Shown here one piece after another: positions 17,663 to 26,834 of a DNA stretch of 64,000 bases (its first letter is position 1; every line of letters starts with the position of its first letter). Below the pieces are notes generated by a model. That model saw only the letters and a program-made list of their open reading frames with translations, did not search any database and was not told the DNA's origin. The stretch covers positions 1,263,056 through 1,327,055 of the forward strand of contig NZ_AP026830.1 in the NCBI RefSeq assembly GCF_026000775.1, given 5' to 3'. The position numbers and the translations under genes were made by a program. The DNA comes from Vulcanisaeta souniana JCM 11219 (GTDB taxonomy: Archaea > Thermoproteota > Thermoprotei > Thermoproteales > Thermocladiaceae).

Positions 17663-19861
17663 TTACTTTATTAATAATGATGGGTCAATGGGTATTTTTG
17701 CAATTCTCCTGTTTACGGCCCTCTCTATGGCCCTCGTTAATGCCGGTAACACACCAATTAATGGCCCCTCAGCAATTCCCTTGGCAGGCAATGGCGCGTT
17801 GGATTTACCCTCCTCAAGATAATACCATTTAGTATTGAAGGCTTCCATTATCGTTGGTATCCAATACTCACCAAAGGTCTGCGTTAATGGATTACCATCA
17901 TCATCATACTTAACACCCTCAAGGACAACCTCACCAAAACCCTGAATAACACCACCGATTACCTGGCCCTCGGCAAGCATTGGATTAACCACTAAACCGA
18001 TGTCGTCAATCGCAACATAATCAAGGACCTTGATCAATCCCTCTTCAGAAACCTCGACTAAGGCCACGTGCGAGCCATAGGGATACGTATAATCATTCAG
18101 GCCAAAGTATGCCGAGTCCTCCAGTGATGGTTCAACTTCGTAGAGCCACGTACTGCCAGGATTTGCTGTTAATGCAGTGGCAATATCCTTAATACTCATT
18201 GACCTTCCAGTCTTAGCATCCTTAACATAACCGTTCTCGTAAATCACACCCTCGTAATTAACGTTCATCAATGCCGCGCCGACTCTTTTCAACTTATCCT
18301 TAAGCTTCCTAGTGGCGAGTAATGCAGCATTACCCGCCAGTGTAAGCGTTCTACTACCAAACGTGCCAAAGCCCTCGCCGATTAACTCGGTGTCGCCCCA
18401 GGAAACCTCAATCTGGCCTATGTCAATACCTAATTCATCAGCCACTATCTGCGCTATTGCCGTTGCGTCACCCTGCCCATGGGGCGCTGCGCCTATTATA
18501 ACGAGGATTTTACCATTAGACTTAACCCTAACGGAGGCCGACTCCCACGGTCCAAAATTATTTTGTTCAATATAAAATGATAAACCAACACCAACCCTCT
18601 TACCTTGTCTCCTCAATTCCTCAGCCCTTCTCTCAAAGTCCCTGTAATAACTCTCGGCAACACTTAGTAAGTGCAGGTAATTACCGCTATCGTACTTATG
18701 GCCGAAGGGGTTCGTGTACGGTAATTCTGTCACCAAGTTCCTCCTCCTAATCTCTATTGGGTCCATTTTAAGTTCGTCCGCTGCCATATCCATGATCCTT
18801 TCATACACAAAGGCAGCCTCAGGCCTACCCGCGCCTCTGTACTGGTCAAGTGGTGTCTTGTTTGTCCTAACACCATAAACCTCGACTAGGATGTCCCTAA
18901 CCTTATATGGTCCGCTTATTAATGTGGCGGTTATATCTGCCAGGTAATAACCGTGGGTCGCGGTGCCGAGGTCTATTATTAAATCATCGATCAGCGCCCT
19001 CCACTCGCCATTTTTCGTAAACCCAGCCCTAATCTTATGAATCTGGGCCCTACTGTGGTACGTACTTAACAAATCCTCACGTCTGGTGGCAACCCATTTA
19101 ACCGGTCTTCTGTGGATAATGCTTGCGTAGGTTACTATGTAGTCCTCAGGGTACGGGAACATCTTTGAGCCAAAGGCACCGCCTGTATCCGCCTGGACAA
19201 CCCTTATGTCACTAACATAGTTCTCGAATGCATCAAGAAGGAACTTACGCATGTAATGGGGTGCCTGGGTTGAGGCGTAAACCGTCAGCCTTCCCTCCTG
19301 GTACACTGACAGCAATCCCCTTGGCTCCATTGCAGCTGGGTAAACTCTACCGATTTCGAGTTTGGTCTCGATAACGACATCACTTTTCGCCAACTCCTCC
19401 TCCGGGTTTCCAGCCTTGTATGTCCACCTATAGCCAATATTGCTTGTGTCTTCCACAGCCTTTACCTTATCCTTGGCAGCCTCCTCCGGGTCAACGACGG
19501 CGGGTAATGGCTCGTAATCAACCTGTATGTAATCGAGGGCATCATAGGCCTTGTACCTATCCTCAGCAATGACTGCAGCTATTGGTTGACCCACGTATAG
19601 GATTTCGTCCTTAGCCATGGGAAAATTCCTAGGTCTATTCTCAACCTCAATGTTCAACCCAGTTATGACGCCAACAACGCCAGGAATCTTCAATGCATCT
19701 TCATAGTCTATCTTAAGCAACTTTGCATGCGGGACTGTGCTCCTTAGTATTGCCATGTAAAGAGTCCCTGGGTACGCTATATCATCGACATACCTTGCGC
19801 TACCCGTTATGAACTTAGGATCTTCAATCCTCTTAACGCGCGTACCGACATAATGAGACAT
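17663..19861 (-). CDS. Aldehyde/xanthine dehydrogenase-type Mo-cofactor large subunit
   Basis: The molybdopterin-binding catalytic subunit (732 residues) of a molybdenum hydroxylase. Landmarks: YVDDIAYPGTLYMAILRS, the QADTGGAFGSK loop, LDQYRGAGRPEAAFVYER, GAAPHGQGDATAIAQI, and KGIAEGPLIGVLPAL with the likely catalytic glutamate. The loop YRGAGRPE replaces the AYRCSFR of true aerobic CO dehydrogenase, so an aldehyde or glyceraldehyde substrate (as in the Sulfolobus and Thermoproteus glyceraldehyde oxidoreductase) is more likely. It is divergent from the FAD and iron-sulfur subunit genes. A TATA-like CTTATTTATC about 25 nt upstream supports the ATG at 19861. Confidence 0.9.
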   Translation of the reverse strand: MSHYVGTRVKRIEDPKFITGSARYVDDIAYPGTLYMAILRSTVPHAKLLKIDYEDALKIPGVVGVITGLNIEVENRPRNFPMAKDEILYVGQPIAAVIAEDRYKAYDALDYIQVDYEPLPAVVDPEEAAKDKVKAVEDTSNIGYRWTYKAGNPEEELAKSDVVIETKLEIGRVYPAAMEPRGLLSVYQEGRLTVYASTQAPHYMRKFLLDAFENYVSDIRVVQADTGGAFGSKMFPYPEDYIVTYASIIHRRPVKWVATRREDLLSTYHSRAQIHKIRAGFTKNGEWRALIDDLIIDLGTATHGYYLADITATLISGPYKVRDILVEVYGVRTNKTPLDQYRGAGRPEAAFVYERIMDMAADELKMDPIEIRRRNLVTELPYTNPFGHKYDSGNYLHLLSVAESYYRDFERRAEELRRQGKRVGVGLSFYIEQNNFGPWESASVRVKSNGKILVIIGAAPHGQGDATAIAQIVADELGIDIGQIEVSWGDTELIGEGFGTFGSRTLTLAGNAALLATRKLKDKLKRVGAALMNVNYEGVIYENGYVKDAKTGRSMSIKDIATALTANPGSTWLYEVEPSLEDSAYFGLNDYTYPYGSHVALVEVSEEGLIKVLDYVAIDDIGLVVNPMLAEGQVIGGVIQGFGEVVLEGVKYDDDGNPLTQTFGEYWIPTIMEAFNTKWYYLEEGKSNAPLPAKGIAEGPLIGVLPALTRAIERAVNRRIAKIPIDPSLLIK

Positions 19862-19960
19862 TAGGAAATTATTATATTACGGATAAATAAGGAATCCCAT
19901 GTTAATAATTTAACTGAATAGCACAGTAATACTTAATTAAACGGCCATAGTCATGTGCAC

Positions 19961-20818
19961 GTGTATCCTCCCAAGTTCGGTTACATAAGGGTTGCCTCAT
20001 TGGATGAGGCGGTGAAGGTACTTGAGGTTGATGAGAATGCCAAAGTACTAGCTGGAGGACAGAGCCTAATGCCAATGTTAAAGCTTAGGTTAGTTAGGCC
20101 GTCATACTTGGTTGACATTAATAGGGTGCCCAATCTATCATACATAAACATTGAGAACGATAAAATACGCATTGGTCCGTTGATTAGGCATCACCAAGTT
20201 GAGGTTAATAGGGATCTTTGGAAGATATACCCAGCATTGCCTGAGACTGCAGTGCAGATCGGTGATCCCCAAATTAGGAATCTCGGAACTGTGGCAGGTT
20301 CCTTAGCCCACGCAGACCCAGCTGCTGACTGGCCAGCAACACTAATTGCACTTAGGGCCTCCGTTAAGGTCCTCGGTCCATCAGGAATTAGGGAGGTGCC
20401 TGTTGATGACTTCATAACCGGCCCATTCACTACCACATTAGGTAAGGGTGAGATTATTAGTGAGGTTGTGATACCCAGGTTTGGCGGTAATATTAGGTCC
20501 TCATACGTGAAGCTTGAACGTAAGGCAGGCGACTTCGCAGTGGTTGGCGTAGCTGTGATGCTTAGGCTTGATCCCAATGGCTCCGTGGAGGATGCGAGCA
20601 TTGGCATTACAGCCGCTGGGCCCAGGCCATTTAGGGCCAGTGAGGCTGAGAAGGCCTTGATTGGGCGTAAATTGACGGATGACGTTATTGAGGATGCGGC
20701 TGAGAGGGCCATGAAGGAATCAAGCCCAGTAGGTGACATCAGGGGCTCGGCTGAATATAAAAAAACAATGGTTAAGGTGATTACTAAGAAGGCCATTAGA
20801 AATGCTTTATCGAGGTGA
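19961..20818 (+). CDS. Mo-hydroxylase FAD-binding (medium) subunit
   Basis: The FAD subunit (about 285 residues) that passes electrons from the iron-sulfur subunit. It begins YPPKFGYIRVASLDEAVKVL. The FAD pyrophosphate motif is AGGQSLMPMLKLR, followed by QIRNLGTVAGSLAHADPAAD, both classic for CoxM/CutB. Two GTG codons are candidates, 19955 and 19961. The TATA box ACTTAATTAA (19931-19940) is centred 26 nt from 19961, so I prefer that one. It is followed after 6 nt by the 2Fe-2S subunit gene. Confidence 0.9.
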   Translation: MYPPKFGYIRVASLDEAVKVLEVDENAKVLAGGQSLMPMLKLRLVRPSYLVDINRVPNLSYINIENDKIRIGPLIRHHQVEVNRDLWKIYPALPETAVQIGDPQIRNLGTVAGSLAHADPAADWPATLIALRASVKVLGPSGIREVPVDDFITGPFTTTLGKGEIISEVVIPRFGGNIRSSYVKLERKAGDFAVVGVAVMLRLDPNGSVEDASIGITAAGPRPFRASEAEKALIGRKLTDDVIEDAAERAMKESSPVGDIRGSAEYKKTMVKVITKKAIRNALSR

Positions 20819-20824
20819 TGGGCA

Positions 20825-21340
20825 ATGGCAGCGGCACTCAAGGTAGGGCCGGAGGAGAAGGTTAGGATTAGGATCAAGGTCAACGGTGTTTGGTATGAGA
20901 GGGAGGTGGAACCGAGGAAACTACTCGTTCACTTCCTCAGGGAGGACCTCGGATTCACCAGCGTGCATGTCGGCTGTGACACTGGGCATTGCGGCGCATG
21001 CACTGTCATAATGAATGGAGTCAGTGTCAAGTCCTGCCAGGTACTTGCGGTCCAGGCGGATGGCGCGGAGATACTGACGCTAGAGGGCTTGGCTAAGGAC
21101 GGCAAGCTACACCCAATACAGGAAGCTTATTGGGAAAAGCATGCGTTGCAGTGTGGTTACTGTACTCCTGGCTTCATAATGGAAACATATTACCTGCTGA
21201 GCGAGAATCCGAACCCAACTGAGGAGGAGATTAGGAGGGGCTTGTCGGGAAACCTGTGCAGGTGTACCGGTTATCAGAACATAATCGAGGCCGTTAAGTT
21301 AGCTATCCAGAAATTGAAGGAATTAAAGGCTACACAATAA
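20825..21340 (+). CDS. Mo-hydroxylase 2Fe-2S (small) subunit
   Basis: 171 residues with two 2Fe-2S clusters. The plant-type ferredoxin cluster is in [19 protein letters not shown] with a later cysteine in VKSCQ. The second, four-helix cluster is in [12 protein letters not shown] and [19 protein letters not shown] sequence just upstream of ATG 20825 can act as ribosome binding site. With the two preceding genes it completes an L-M-S enzyme. A C-terminal Lys-rich tail is unremarkable. Confidence 0.93.
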   Translation: MAAALKVGPEEKVRIRIKVNGVWYEREVEPRKLLVHFLREDLGFTSVHVGCDTGHCGACTVIMNGVSVKSCQVLAVQADGAEILTLEGLAKDGKLHPIQEAYWEKHALQCGYCTPGFIMETYYLLSENPNPTEEEIRRGLSGNLCRCTGYQNIIEAVKLAIQKLKELKATQ

Positions 21341-21354
21341 GCCAGGAGGAAGGT

Positions 21355-22161
21355 TCAGAGTTTAAATTCGGTGGGTTGCCACGAACATGATTGTTCCTGT
21401 ATCCTGCCCTCGAGGGCGTCCTTGACGAGTTTCCTCGGGTCCTTAATTTCACGCATTGGTTTGCCGCTTGCGTTTCTGATGAACATCATAACCTCAGCGA
21501 GTATGCTGAGGGCGATCTCGCCTGCGGTCTTGGCACCAATATCAAGTCCAACTGGTGAGTGTAGCTTGTTTAATACGTAGTCAAGGCTTATCCCGTTCCT
21601 GACCATGTCCGCGATCATAACCGCCGCCCTCCTCTGGCTTGCGAGTAGGCCTATGAACTTGGCATTGTGCTTAAGGGCTATGTAGAGGGCCTCAGTGTCA
21701 TAGGGTTTGCCGCCCTCATTCGCTATTATTACGATGGAGTTCTCATCAACGAGCTTCTCGAGGTCCCTGAGATCATTGGTTATGAAGTACGCGTTGCTGA
21801 AGCGATCTTTATCTATGTCGCCGTTTCCCACGATAGCCACGTAATAGCCAATGGCATTACCCACATCGACTAAAGCCTTAGCGATGAGCCCTGAACCAAC
21901 CACGATTACCGTGGGCCTCGGCTCCACGGGCTCTAAAATAACCCTGACACCATTTATTACGGTTTCAATGGTCCTTCCCTCGGTCAATACCTTGTTGGCT
22001 AGTTCCAGGACCTCCTTATTGGTCACAATACCGAGCAGGGACTTTCCATTAACTATTATATCGGATAATACATTATTGCCAACAACCATTTTAACAATAA
22101 CTATCCTATCACCCTCTGAGCTGACCTTAGTCAAGGCCCTGAAGAATTCGCAGGAAGACAC
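21355..22161 (-). CDS. XdhC/CoxF-family maturation factor
   Basis: About 268 residues. The N-terminal XdhC domain reads VVGNNVLSDIIVNGKSLLG. The C-terminal Rossmann-like domain has VIVVGSGLIAKALVDVGNAIGYYVAIVGN and LASQRRAAVMIADM...LHSPVGLDIGAKTAGEIALSILAEVM, the latter being the family signature. Such proteins bind molybdenum cofactor and help sulfurate and insert it into Mo hydroxylases, which fits the neighbouring genes. A TATA-like CTTATTTAAC about 25 nt upstream favours GTG 22161 over TTG 22164. It is convergent with the small-subunit gene. Confidence 0.88.
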   Translation of the reverse strand: MSSCEFFRALTKVSSEGDRIVIVKMVVGNNVLSDIIVNGKSLLGIVTNKEVLELANKVLTEGRTIETVINGVRVILEPVEPRPTVIVVGSGLIAKALVDVGNAIGYYVAIVGNGDIDKDRFSNAYFITNDLRDLEKLVDENSIVIIANEGGKPYDTEALYIALKHNAKFIGLLASQRRAAVMIADMVRNGISLDYVLNKLHSPVGLDIGAKTAGEIALSILAEVMMFIRNASGKPMREIKDPRKLVKDALEGRIQEQSCSWQPTEFKL

Positions 22162-22269
22162 CAACTTGCTGATTAATCGGGTTAAATAAGTGTTTTTACG
22201 CAGTTAATGAATAATTATGCGTAAGCCAGATGAAGTCCTTAAATACCAAGTTATGGAGTGCCTTCTTTA

Positions 22270-22797
22270 ATGAGCGTACCAAGAACAATGCATAGGGAGG
22301 CCGGTCCTAAGACTGCCAATTTCTTCGTGATAACGGTATCCACGTCACGCTATAACGCAAAGGTGAGTGGTCAACCGTACACCGATGAATCGGGGGACCT
22401 GGCAGAGTCCATGCTCAGACAGGTTGGACATAGGGTTGTTGGTAGGGAGTTGATAAAGGATGACCTGGTCATGATTCGCTCGCTCGTTGATTCGCTCCTC
22501 CTTCGTGATGATGTGGACGTGGTAGTCCTCACGGGTGGTACGGGGCTTGCCAGGAGTGATGTGACAATAGAGGCCCTTAGGCCTCTCTTTGAGAAGGAGC
22601 TTGAGGGCTTTGGCGAGTTGTTTAGGCAGGTTAGTTATCAGAGGATTGGTACCGGCGTGATAATGACGAGGGCTACGGCTGGGATCGCAAGGAGCAGGTT
22701 AATAGTGGCCCTACCTGGTTCGCCAGATGGCGTTAGGACTGGACTTGAAATAATACTCCAGGAACTGCCCCACATACTTTACATAATTAGATCATGA
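22270..22797 (+). CDS. moaB: Molybdopterin adenylyltransferase MoaB/MogA
   Basis: Activates molybdopterin with ATP for metal insertion. About 175 residues. Motifs: FFVITVSTSRY, DESGDLAESMLRQVGH, VVVLTGGTGLARSDVTIEAL and IVALPGSPDGVRTGLE. The TATA-like CTTAAATAC (about 22238-22246) is centred 26-27 nt before ATG 22270, so I prefer that start over an upstream GTG at 22258. Its place next to the Mo-hydroxylase genes suggests a shared cofactor supply role. Confidence 0.92.
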   Translation: MSVPRTMHREAGPKTANFFVITVSTSRYNAKVSGQPYTDESGDLAESMLRQVGHRVVGRELIKDDLVMIRSLVDSLLLRDDVDVVVLTGGTGLARSDVTIEALRPLFEKELEGFGELFRQVSYQRIGTGVIMTRATAGIARSRLIVALPGSPDGVRTGLEIILQELPHILYIIRS

Positions 22798-22887
22798 TTG
22801 AGGTATTCACTATTTAATATTTAAATTAAAATGCATATTCTGCATTAATTCTCATTAATTTTAACGCCTTAATGCATTGGTTCATTA

Positions 22888-23253
22888 ATGACACCGTTAC
22901 TAGCCATAGTACCACTGACAGGTTCAGGATTGATGATATATTACACGTATGAGAATGTGAAGTACGTTAACGTATGCCTACCTGGCATCTTTCACTGTGA
23001 GCGTTTCAACTTTATAGTGCCGAGGAGAATTAGGTTGTTGTTGGCTGTTGGGGCTGTTGTTGTTCTATTCCTAATAGGACTCTCAATAATAATGGGTGCT
23101 TTAATGATTGCCCTGGTCCTATCAATTATTGGGTTATTGATTGGCGTTTATGGCGTATACCTACAAGTAAGCCATAGGGCTTACTGCATGTATTGCTTAA
23201 CGACTGACGTGATATTATTCCTAACCACCATATTGATAATTATTAATTCATGA
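22888..23253 (+). CDS. Vitamin K epoxide reductase (VKOR)-like membrane protein
   Basis: A 121-residue integral membrane protein, about four TM segments. The residues that suggest VKOR are a cysteine pair spaced C-x6-C in VCLPGIFHCERF just after the first TM, and a CxxC in AYCMYCLTTDVILFL inside the last TM. This is the layout of VKOR enzymes that reoxidise disulfide-forming proteins. A TATA-like element lies about 27 nt upstream. No DsbA-like partner is adjacent. The family call rests on the cysteine pattern and topology. Confidence 0.68.
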   Translation: MTPLLAIVPLTGSGLMIYYTYENVKYVNVCLPGIFHCERFNFIVPRRIRLLLAVGAVVVLFLIGLSIIMGALMIALVLSIIGLLIGVYGVYLQVSHRAYCMYCLTTDVILFLTTILIIINS

Positions 23254-23307
23254 GTGAATTAATCCGTAAAATTCAAGTAATGCCTTATGTAATTCAAGGT
23301 TAAGTAC

Positions 23308-24414
23308 ATGAGGAGTTTAATAGTAGCATTATTTAATGTGGTGGGCACGGTATCGATGTGGTACAACTTCCTAGCCTACAATGTTATTGCATCGATAATA
23401 CTTACAAGGTCAGCATTACATTTAGGCCTATTACCGTCCTTCACTACGATATTCATAGCATTTATCGCAAGACCCATTGGTGCATACGTCTTTGGCTTAA
23501 TTGGCGATAAATTCTCGAGTAAGTTATCACTAGTGTTGACCCTCGTGGTTATGGGCACTTCAACGCTTTTAATATCAACAATCGGAAAGGCTTGGTATGC
23601 CGTGTATGAATTATTGATCGACAGAATCGCTCAGGGAATAGCACTTGGTGGTGAGTGGGCTTCGGCTTCGATATTAACCTACGAATCCGTGAGGGGTGGT
23701 GTTGGTAGGTTTTTAACGAGCTTAATACAACTTGGTGTGCCACTGGGCATGTTGTTAACGGTATTCGCAGTTATTCAATGGCGATTGGCATTATTGACAG
23801 GGTCATTACTAAGCCTTTCATCAGCCATGATAATCCTAGTACTTTCGCAGGATCAGGGTGTTGGGTTCATTAATTGGAAACCGACCCTTCACATTGAGGA
23901 TATTAAGAAGGTTATAAAGGCGATTGGTGTTAAGTTTGGTGAGAGTTCGAGTTTTTACGTATACACCTCCGTATTTCTCCTATACTTTAGTGCGCATGAG
24001 GTTTCAAGCCTAATAATCACGGCCACGGCCTCCCTATTGATATTCACGTTAATAATGTCGGTAATCATGACTAGGGTGAGCCCAACTAAGGCGTTGTTAC
24101 TTGGCTACGCTCTTTTCTCCCTGGTAAATACCTTCATGTTTAGGATAGAGCCATTGCTCCTCTTTGTTCTTTTTGGCGTGGTTGATGCCATAACCTACGC
24201 GCCACAATCACTGTACCTGGTGTCGTTATTCAGGGGTGATGTTAGGCACGTTGGTGCCGGCGTTTCTTACCACGTGGCTAGTTCACTGGGTGGTTTGATT
24301 ACTTACTTGGTCTCAATATTAATATCAGTATATGGTCTTAGTGCAGGATTTATCACGACACCCACCCTATTACTGATGTCCTGCATTGCCTCAATAATTG
24401 CCCTATTGATTTAA
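23308..24414 (+). CDS. MFS transporter, metabolite:proton symporter type
   Basis: A 368-residue, mostly hydrophobic protein of the major facilitator superfamily. The motif between TM2 and TM3, ARPIGAYVFGLIGDKFSSK, and GIALGGEWASASILTYES after TM4 match the sugar/metabolite:H+ symporter group. It is shorter than the usual 400-440 residues, mainly in the central loop. Substrate unknown. It sits inside the Mo-hydroxylase cluster, which might mean uptake of an aldehyde or acid; that is speculation. Confidence 0.83.
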   Translation: MRSLIVALFNVVGTVSMWYNFLAYNVIASIILTRSALHLGLLPSFTTIFIAFIARPIGAYVFGLIGDKFSSKLSLVLTLVVMGTSTLLISTIGKAWYAVYELLIDRIAQGIALGGEWASASILTYESVRGGVGRFLTSLIQLGVPLGMLLTVFAVIQWRLALLTGSLLSLSSAMIILVLSQDQGVGFINWKPTLHIEDIKKVIKAIGVKFGESSSFYVYTSVFLLYFSAHEVSSLIITATASLLIFTLIMSVIMTRVSPTKALLLGYALFSLVNTFMFRIEPLLLFVLFGVVDAITYAPQSLYLVSLFRGDVRHVGAGVSYHVASSLGGLITYLVSILISVYGLSAGFITTPTLLLMSCIASIIALLI

Positions 24415-24460
24415 GTACCGTTAGAATTACTTATAAATGGGTTTAGCACTGGTTCATTGT

Positions 24461-24907
24461 ATGGCGAGGGTTCATTATGATGGTTCCTTTGAGGTTGATA
24501 AGTCCAGGGACTTTGTCTATAACTTCCTCATTGACCCGAGGAACATAGCCTCAATAATACCCGGCGTTGAGTCCGTGGACGTCATCGACCCTGATAACTT
24601 TAAGGTTAGGGCTAGCATGGGTGTTGGGGCTGTTAAGGGTACAATAAACATAACCGCTAAATTTACCGAGAAGAAGCCGCCAGAGAGTGCTAAGGTCGTT
24701 GGTAGGGGCTCGGGTATGCAGAGTACCATGGATTTCGAGATTGGGTTCAGGCTTGAGGAACCAAGCTCAGGTAGGACCAAGGTTAATTGGTACTTTGATG
24801 GGAATGTGGGTGGTTTAATAGGCTCAATGGGAGCCAGGGTGCTAGACCCAGTGGCTCAGAAAATAGTCCAGGATAGCGTGGAGAAACTCAGGCAGAGGCT
24901 CTCATGA
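24461..24907 (+). CDS. CoxG-like SRPBCC protein
   Basis: A 148-residue member of the CoxG group of the START/SRPBCC fold: VHYDGSFEVDKSRDFVYNFLIDPRNIASIIPGVESV is the signature, with IGSMGARVLDPVAQKIV at the end. CoxG proteins accompany aerobic CO dehydrogenase and related Mo hydroxylases, perhaps anchoring or aiding assembly. The upstream frame extends to an ATG at 24437, but that codon overlaps the TATA box ACTTATAAAT. ATG 24461 is 26-27 nt beyond the box and is preferred. Confidence 0.85.
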   Translation: MARVHYDGSFEVDKSRDFVYNFLIDPRNIASIIPGVESVDVIDPDNFKVRASMGVGAVKGTINITAKFTEKKPPESAKVVGRGSGMQSTMDFEIGFRLEEPSSGRTKVNWYFDGNVGGLIGSMGARVLDPVAQKIVQDSVEKLRQRLS

Positions 24908-24975
24908 TGACTTATGTGGTTAACTAAAACTCTCAATGAGTTAGGCATTGACTTATTTCTCGTTACAAAGGAAAA

Positions 24976-24995
24976 CCCTGCCCTTCAGGGCAGGG
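24976..24995. repeat. Perfect 8-bp hairpin, possible IS200/IS605 right-end relic
   Basis: CCCTGCCC (24976-24983), loop TTCA, GGGCAGGG (24988-24995). The surrounding frame reads ENPALQGRETALKSPPRG, which resembles the C-terminal tails of crenarchaeal TnpB proteins, where such hairpins end the element. No transposase body is present, so this is at most a remnant between the CoxG-like gene and EF-1alpha. Confidence 0.4.
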
Positions 24996-25181
24996 AGACA
25001 GCACTTAAATCTCCACCAAGAGGAACCACTAAATTGACAGCAACCATCTATACCTCTCCAGGAGAAGTTAAAATCACTAAAGGCAATACTTACTTAAGGG
25101 CGTCGTTCAACCTTGTCCATGTCGGTGATCGAAACCCAAAAACTTATTAATTTTTATTTTCACAACTCGGTCTTGATAGGT

Positions 25182-26516
25182 ATGAGCCTGATACTGAAGC
25201 CTAAGGACTCAGCTTTACAAAAGCCACACCTTAACCTAGCGGTTATAGGGCATGTCGACCATGGAAAATCAACACTGGTGGGCCACCTGCTGGTAGCCAC
25301 TGGTTATGTTGATGAAAAGGGGTTCAAGGAGCTTGAGGAGCAAGCAAAGAAGATGGGTAAGGAGGACTTCGTCTATGCCTGGGTAACAGACAGGCTTAGG
25401 GAGGAGAGGGAGAGGGGTGTCACGATTGAGGCAATGCACGTAGGCTTCGAGACGCCCAAGTACTTCATAACAATCATAGACCTGCCAGGGCACAGGGATT
25501 TCGTCAAGAACATGATAGTTGGCGCTAGCCAGGCGGATGCCGCCATGCTCGTTGTATCAGCGAGGCCCGGCGAGTTCGAGACAGGAATAGGCCCACAGGG
25601 TCAGACCAGGGAACACCTATTCCTAGCTGCTACGTTGGGTATTAGGCAGTTAATAGTAGTTGTTAATAAAATGGACGTAGTTAACTACGACCAGAAGAGG
25701 TACGAGCAGATTAAGGCAGAGATTGGTAAGTTCATGAAGCTACTTGGTTACGACCCATCTAAGATACCCTTCATACCGGTCAGTGCATTGAAGGGTGATA
25801 ACATAAAGGAGAAAAGTAGCAACATGCCGTGGTACAACGGACCAACACTAATAGAGGCCCTGGACGCCATACAACCACCGCCTAGGCCAACCGACAAGCC
25901 ATTCAGGATGCCAATACAGGATGTATATACAATAACCGGAGCCGGTACAGTGGTTGTTGGCAGGATCGAGACTGGAGTGCTGAAGGTTGGCGATAGGGTC
26001 GTGGTCATGCCGCCTGCCAAGGTCGGCGATGTTAGGAGTATTGAGACACATCACATGAAGTTAGAGCAAGCACAACCGGGAGATAACGTTGGTATTAACG
26101 TTAGGGGTATTGAGAAGGATGATGTGAAGAGAGGCGATGTGATGGGTCACCTGGCTAACCCACCAACGGTTGCTGAGGAGATTGTGGCTAGACTGGCGGT
26201 GTTATGGCATCCAACTGCGGTAGGCCCCGGCTATACGCCAGTGCTTCATGTGCACACAGCCACAGTGCCTGCGCAGATAATTGAAATAATCGCCAGATTG
26301 GACCCAAGGACTGGCCAAACCGTGGAGCAGAAGCCTCAGTTTGTTAAGCAAGGTGATGTGGCGGTTGTTAGGCTTAAGCCGCTTAAGGACGTGGTTGTTG
26401 AGAAGTACAGTGACTTCCCAGGGCTTGGTAGGTTCGCCCTTAGGGACATGGGTAGGACAATAGCTGCTGGGCAGATAATTGAGATTAAGCCGAAGAAGGT
26501 TGAAATTAAGGCGTGA
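25182..26516 (+). CDS. tuf: Elongation factor 1-alpha
   Basis: The GTPase that delivers aminoacyl-tRNA to the ribosome. 444 residues from ATG 25182. G motifs: GHVDHGKS at residues 23-30, the switch region ERERGVTIEAMHVGF, DLPGHRDF, VVNKMDVV and PVSALKGD. The final stretch HVHTATVPAQI and GRFALRDMGRTIAAG is domain 3. A longer frame from 25113 exists, but MSLILKPKDSALQKPHLNL aligns with known archaeal N termini. An A/T-rich TATA region (about 25142-25160) lies just upstream. S10 follows after 6 nt, the common archaeal order. Confidence 0.96.
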   Translation: MSLILKPKDSALQKPHLNLAVIGHVDHGKSTLVGHLLVATGYVDEKGFKELEEQAKKMGKEDFVYAWVTDRLREERERGVTIEAMHVGFETPKYFITIIDLPGHRDFVKNMIVGASQADAAMLVVSARPGEFETGIGPQGQTREHLFLAATLGIRQLIVVVNKMDVVNYDQKRYEQIKAEIGKFMKLLGYDPSKIPFIPVSALKGDNIKEKSSNMPWYNGPTLIEALDAIQPPPRPTDKPFRMPIQDVYTITGAGTVVVGRIETGVLKVGDRVVVMPPAKVGDVRSIETHHMKLEQAQPGDNVGINVRGIEKDDVKRGDVMGHLANPPTVAEEIVARLAVLWHPTAVGPGYTPVLHVHTATVPAQIIEIIARLDPRTGQTVEQKPQFVKQGDVAVVRLKPLKDVVVEKYSDFPGLGRFALRDMGRTIAAGQIIEIKPKKVEIKA

Positions 26517-26522
26517 TGATTA

Positions 26523-26834
26523 ATGCCGAGAAAGGCGCGAATACGCATTTGGGGAACAGACAACAAGCAGGTTGACAACCTAGCCAGTGAAATAGTGGGC
26601 ATAGCCAGGAAACTGGGTGTTAAGGTATCGGGGCCGATACCACTGCCCAGGAGAAGATTGATGGTTACTGTTAGGAGGGCACCCAGTGGTCAGGGATACC
26701 ATACATTCGACCACTGGGAAATGAGGATTTACAAGCGATTAATAGACATAGATGCTGACGAGAGGGCCATTAGGCAGTTAATGAGGATGAGGGTCCCCGA
26801 GAATATAAAAATAGAGATAGAACTAGTTGATTAG
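26523..26834 (+). CDS. rps10: 30S ribosomal protein S10
   Basis: 103 residues of uS10: ARIRIWGTDNKQVDNLASEIVGIARKLG, GPIPLPRRRLMVTVRRAPSGQG, and the conserved DHWEMRIYKRLIDI. It follows EF-1alpha with a 6-nt gap, so both are surely co-transcribed. Length and sequence are typical for archaea. Confidence 0.96.
   Translation: MPRKARIRIWGTDNKQVDNLASEIVGIARKLGVKVSGPIPLPRRRLMVTVRRAPSGQGYHTFDHWEMRIYKRLIDIDADERAIRQLMRMRVPENIKIEIELVD

Noticed and set aside
17663-19861. Aerobic CO dehydrogenase large subunit
   Set aside because: The AYRCSFR active-site loop is absent and YRGAGRPE is present, so an aldehyde-type enzyme is more likely despite the CoxG-like neighbour.
24914-25150. 78-codon plus-strand ORF between the CoxG-like gene and EF-1alpha
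   Set aside because: It runs through a hairpin relic and into the EF-1alpha promoter region, has no clear start signal and resembles only a transposase tail; treated as a remnant.
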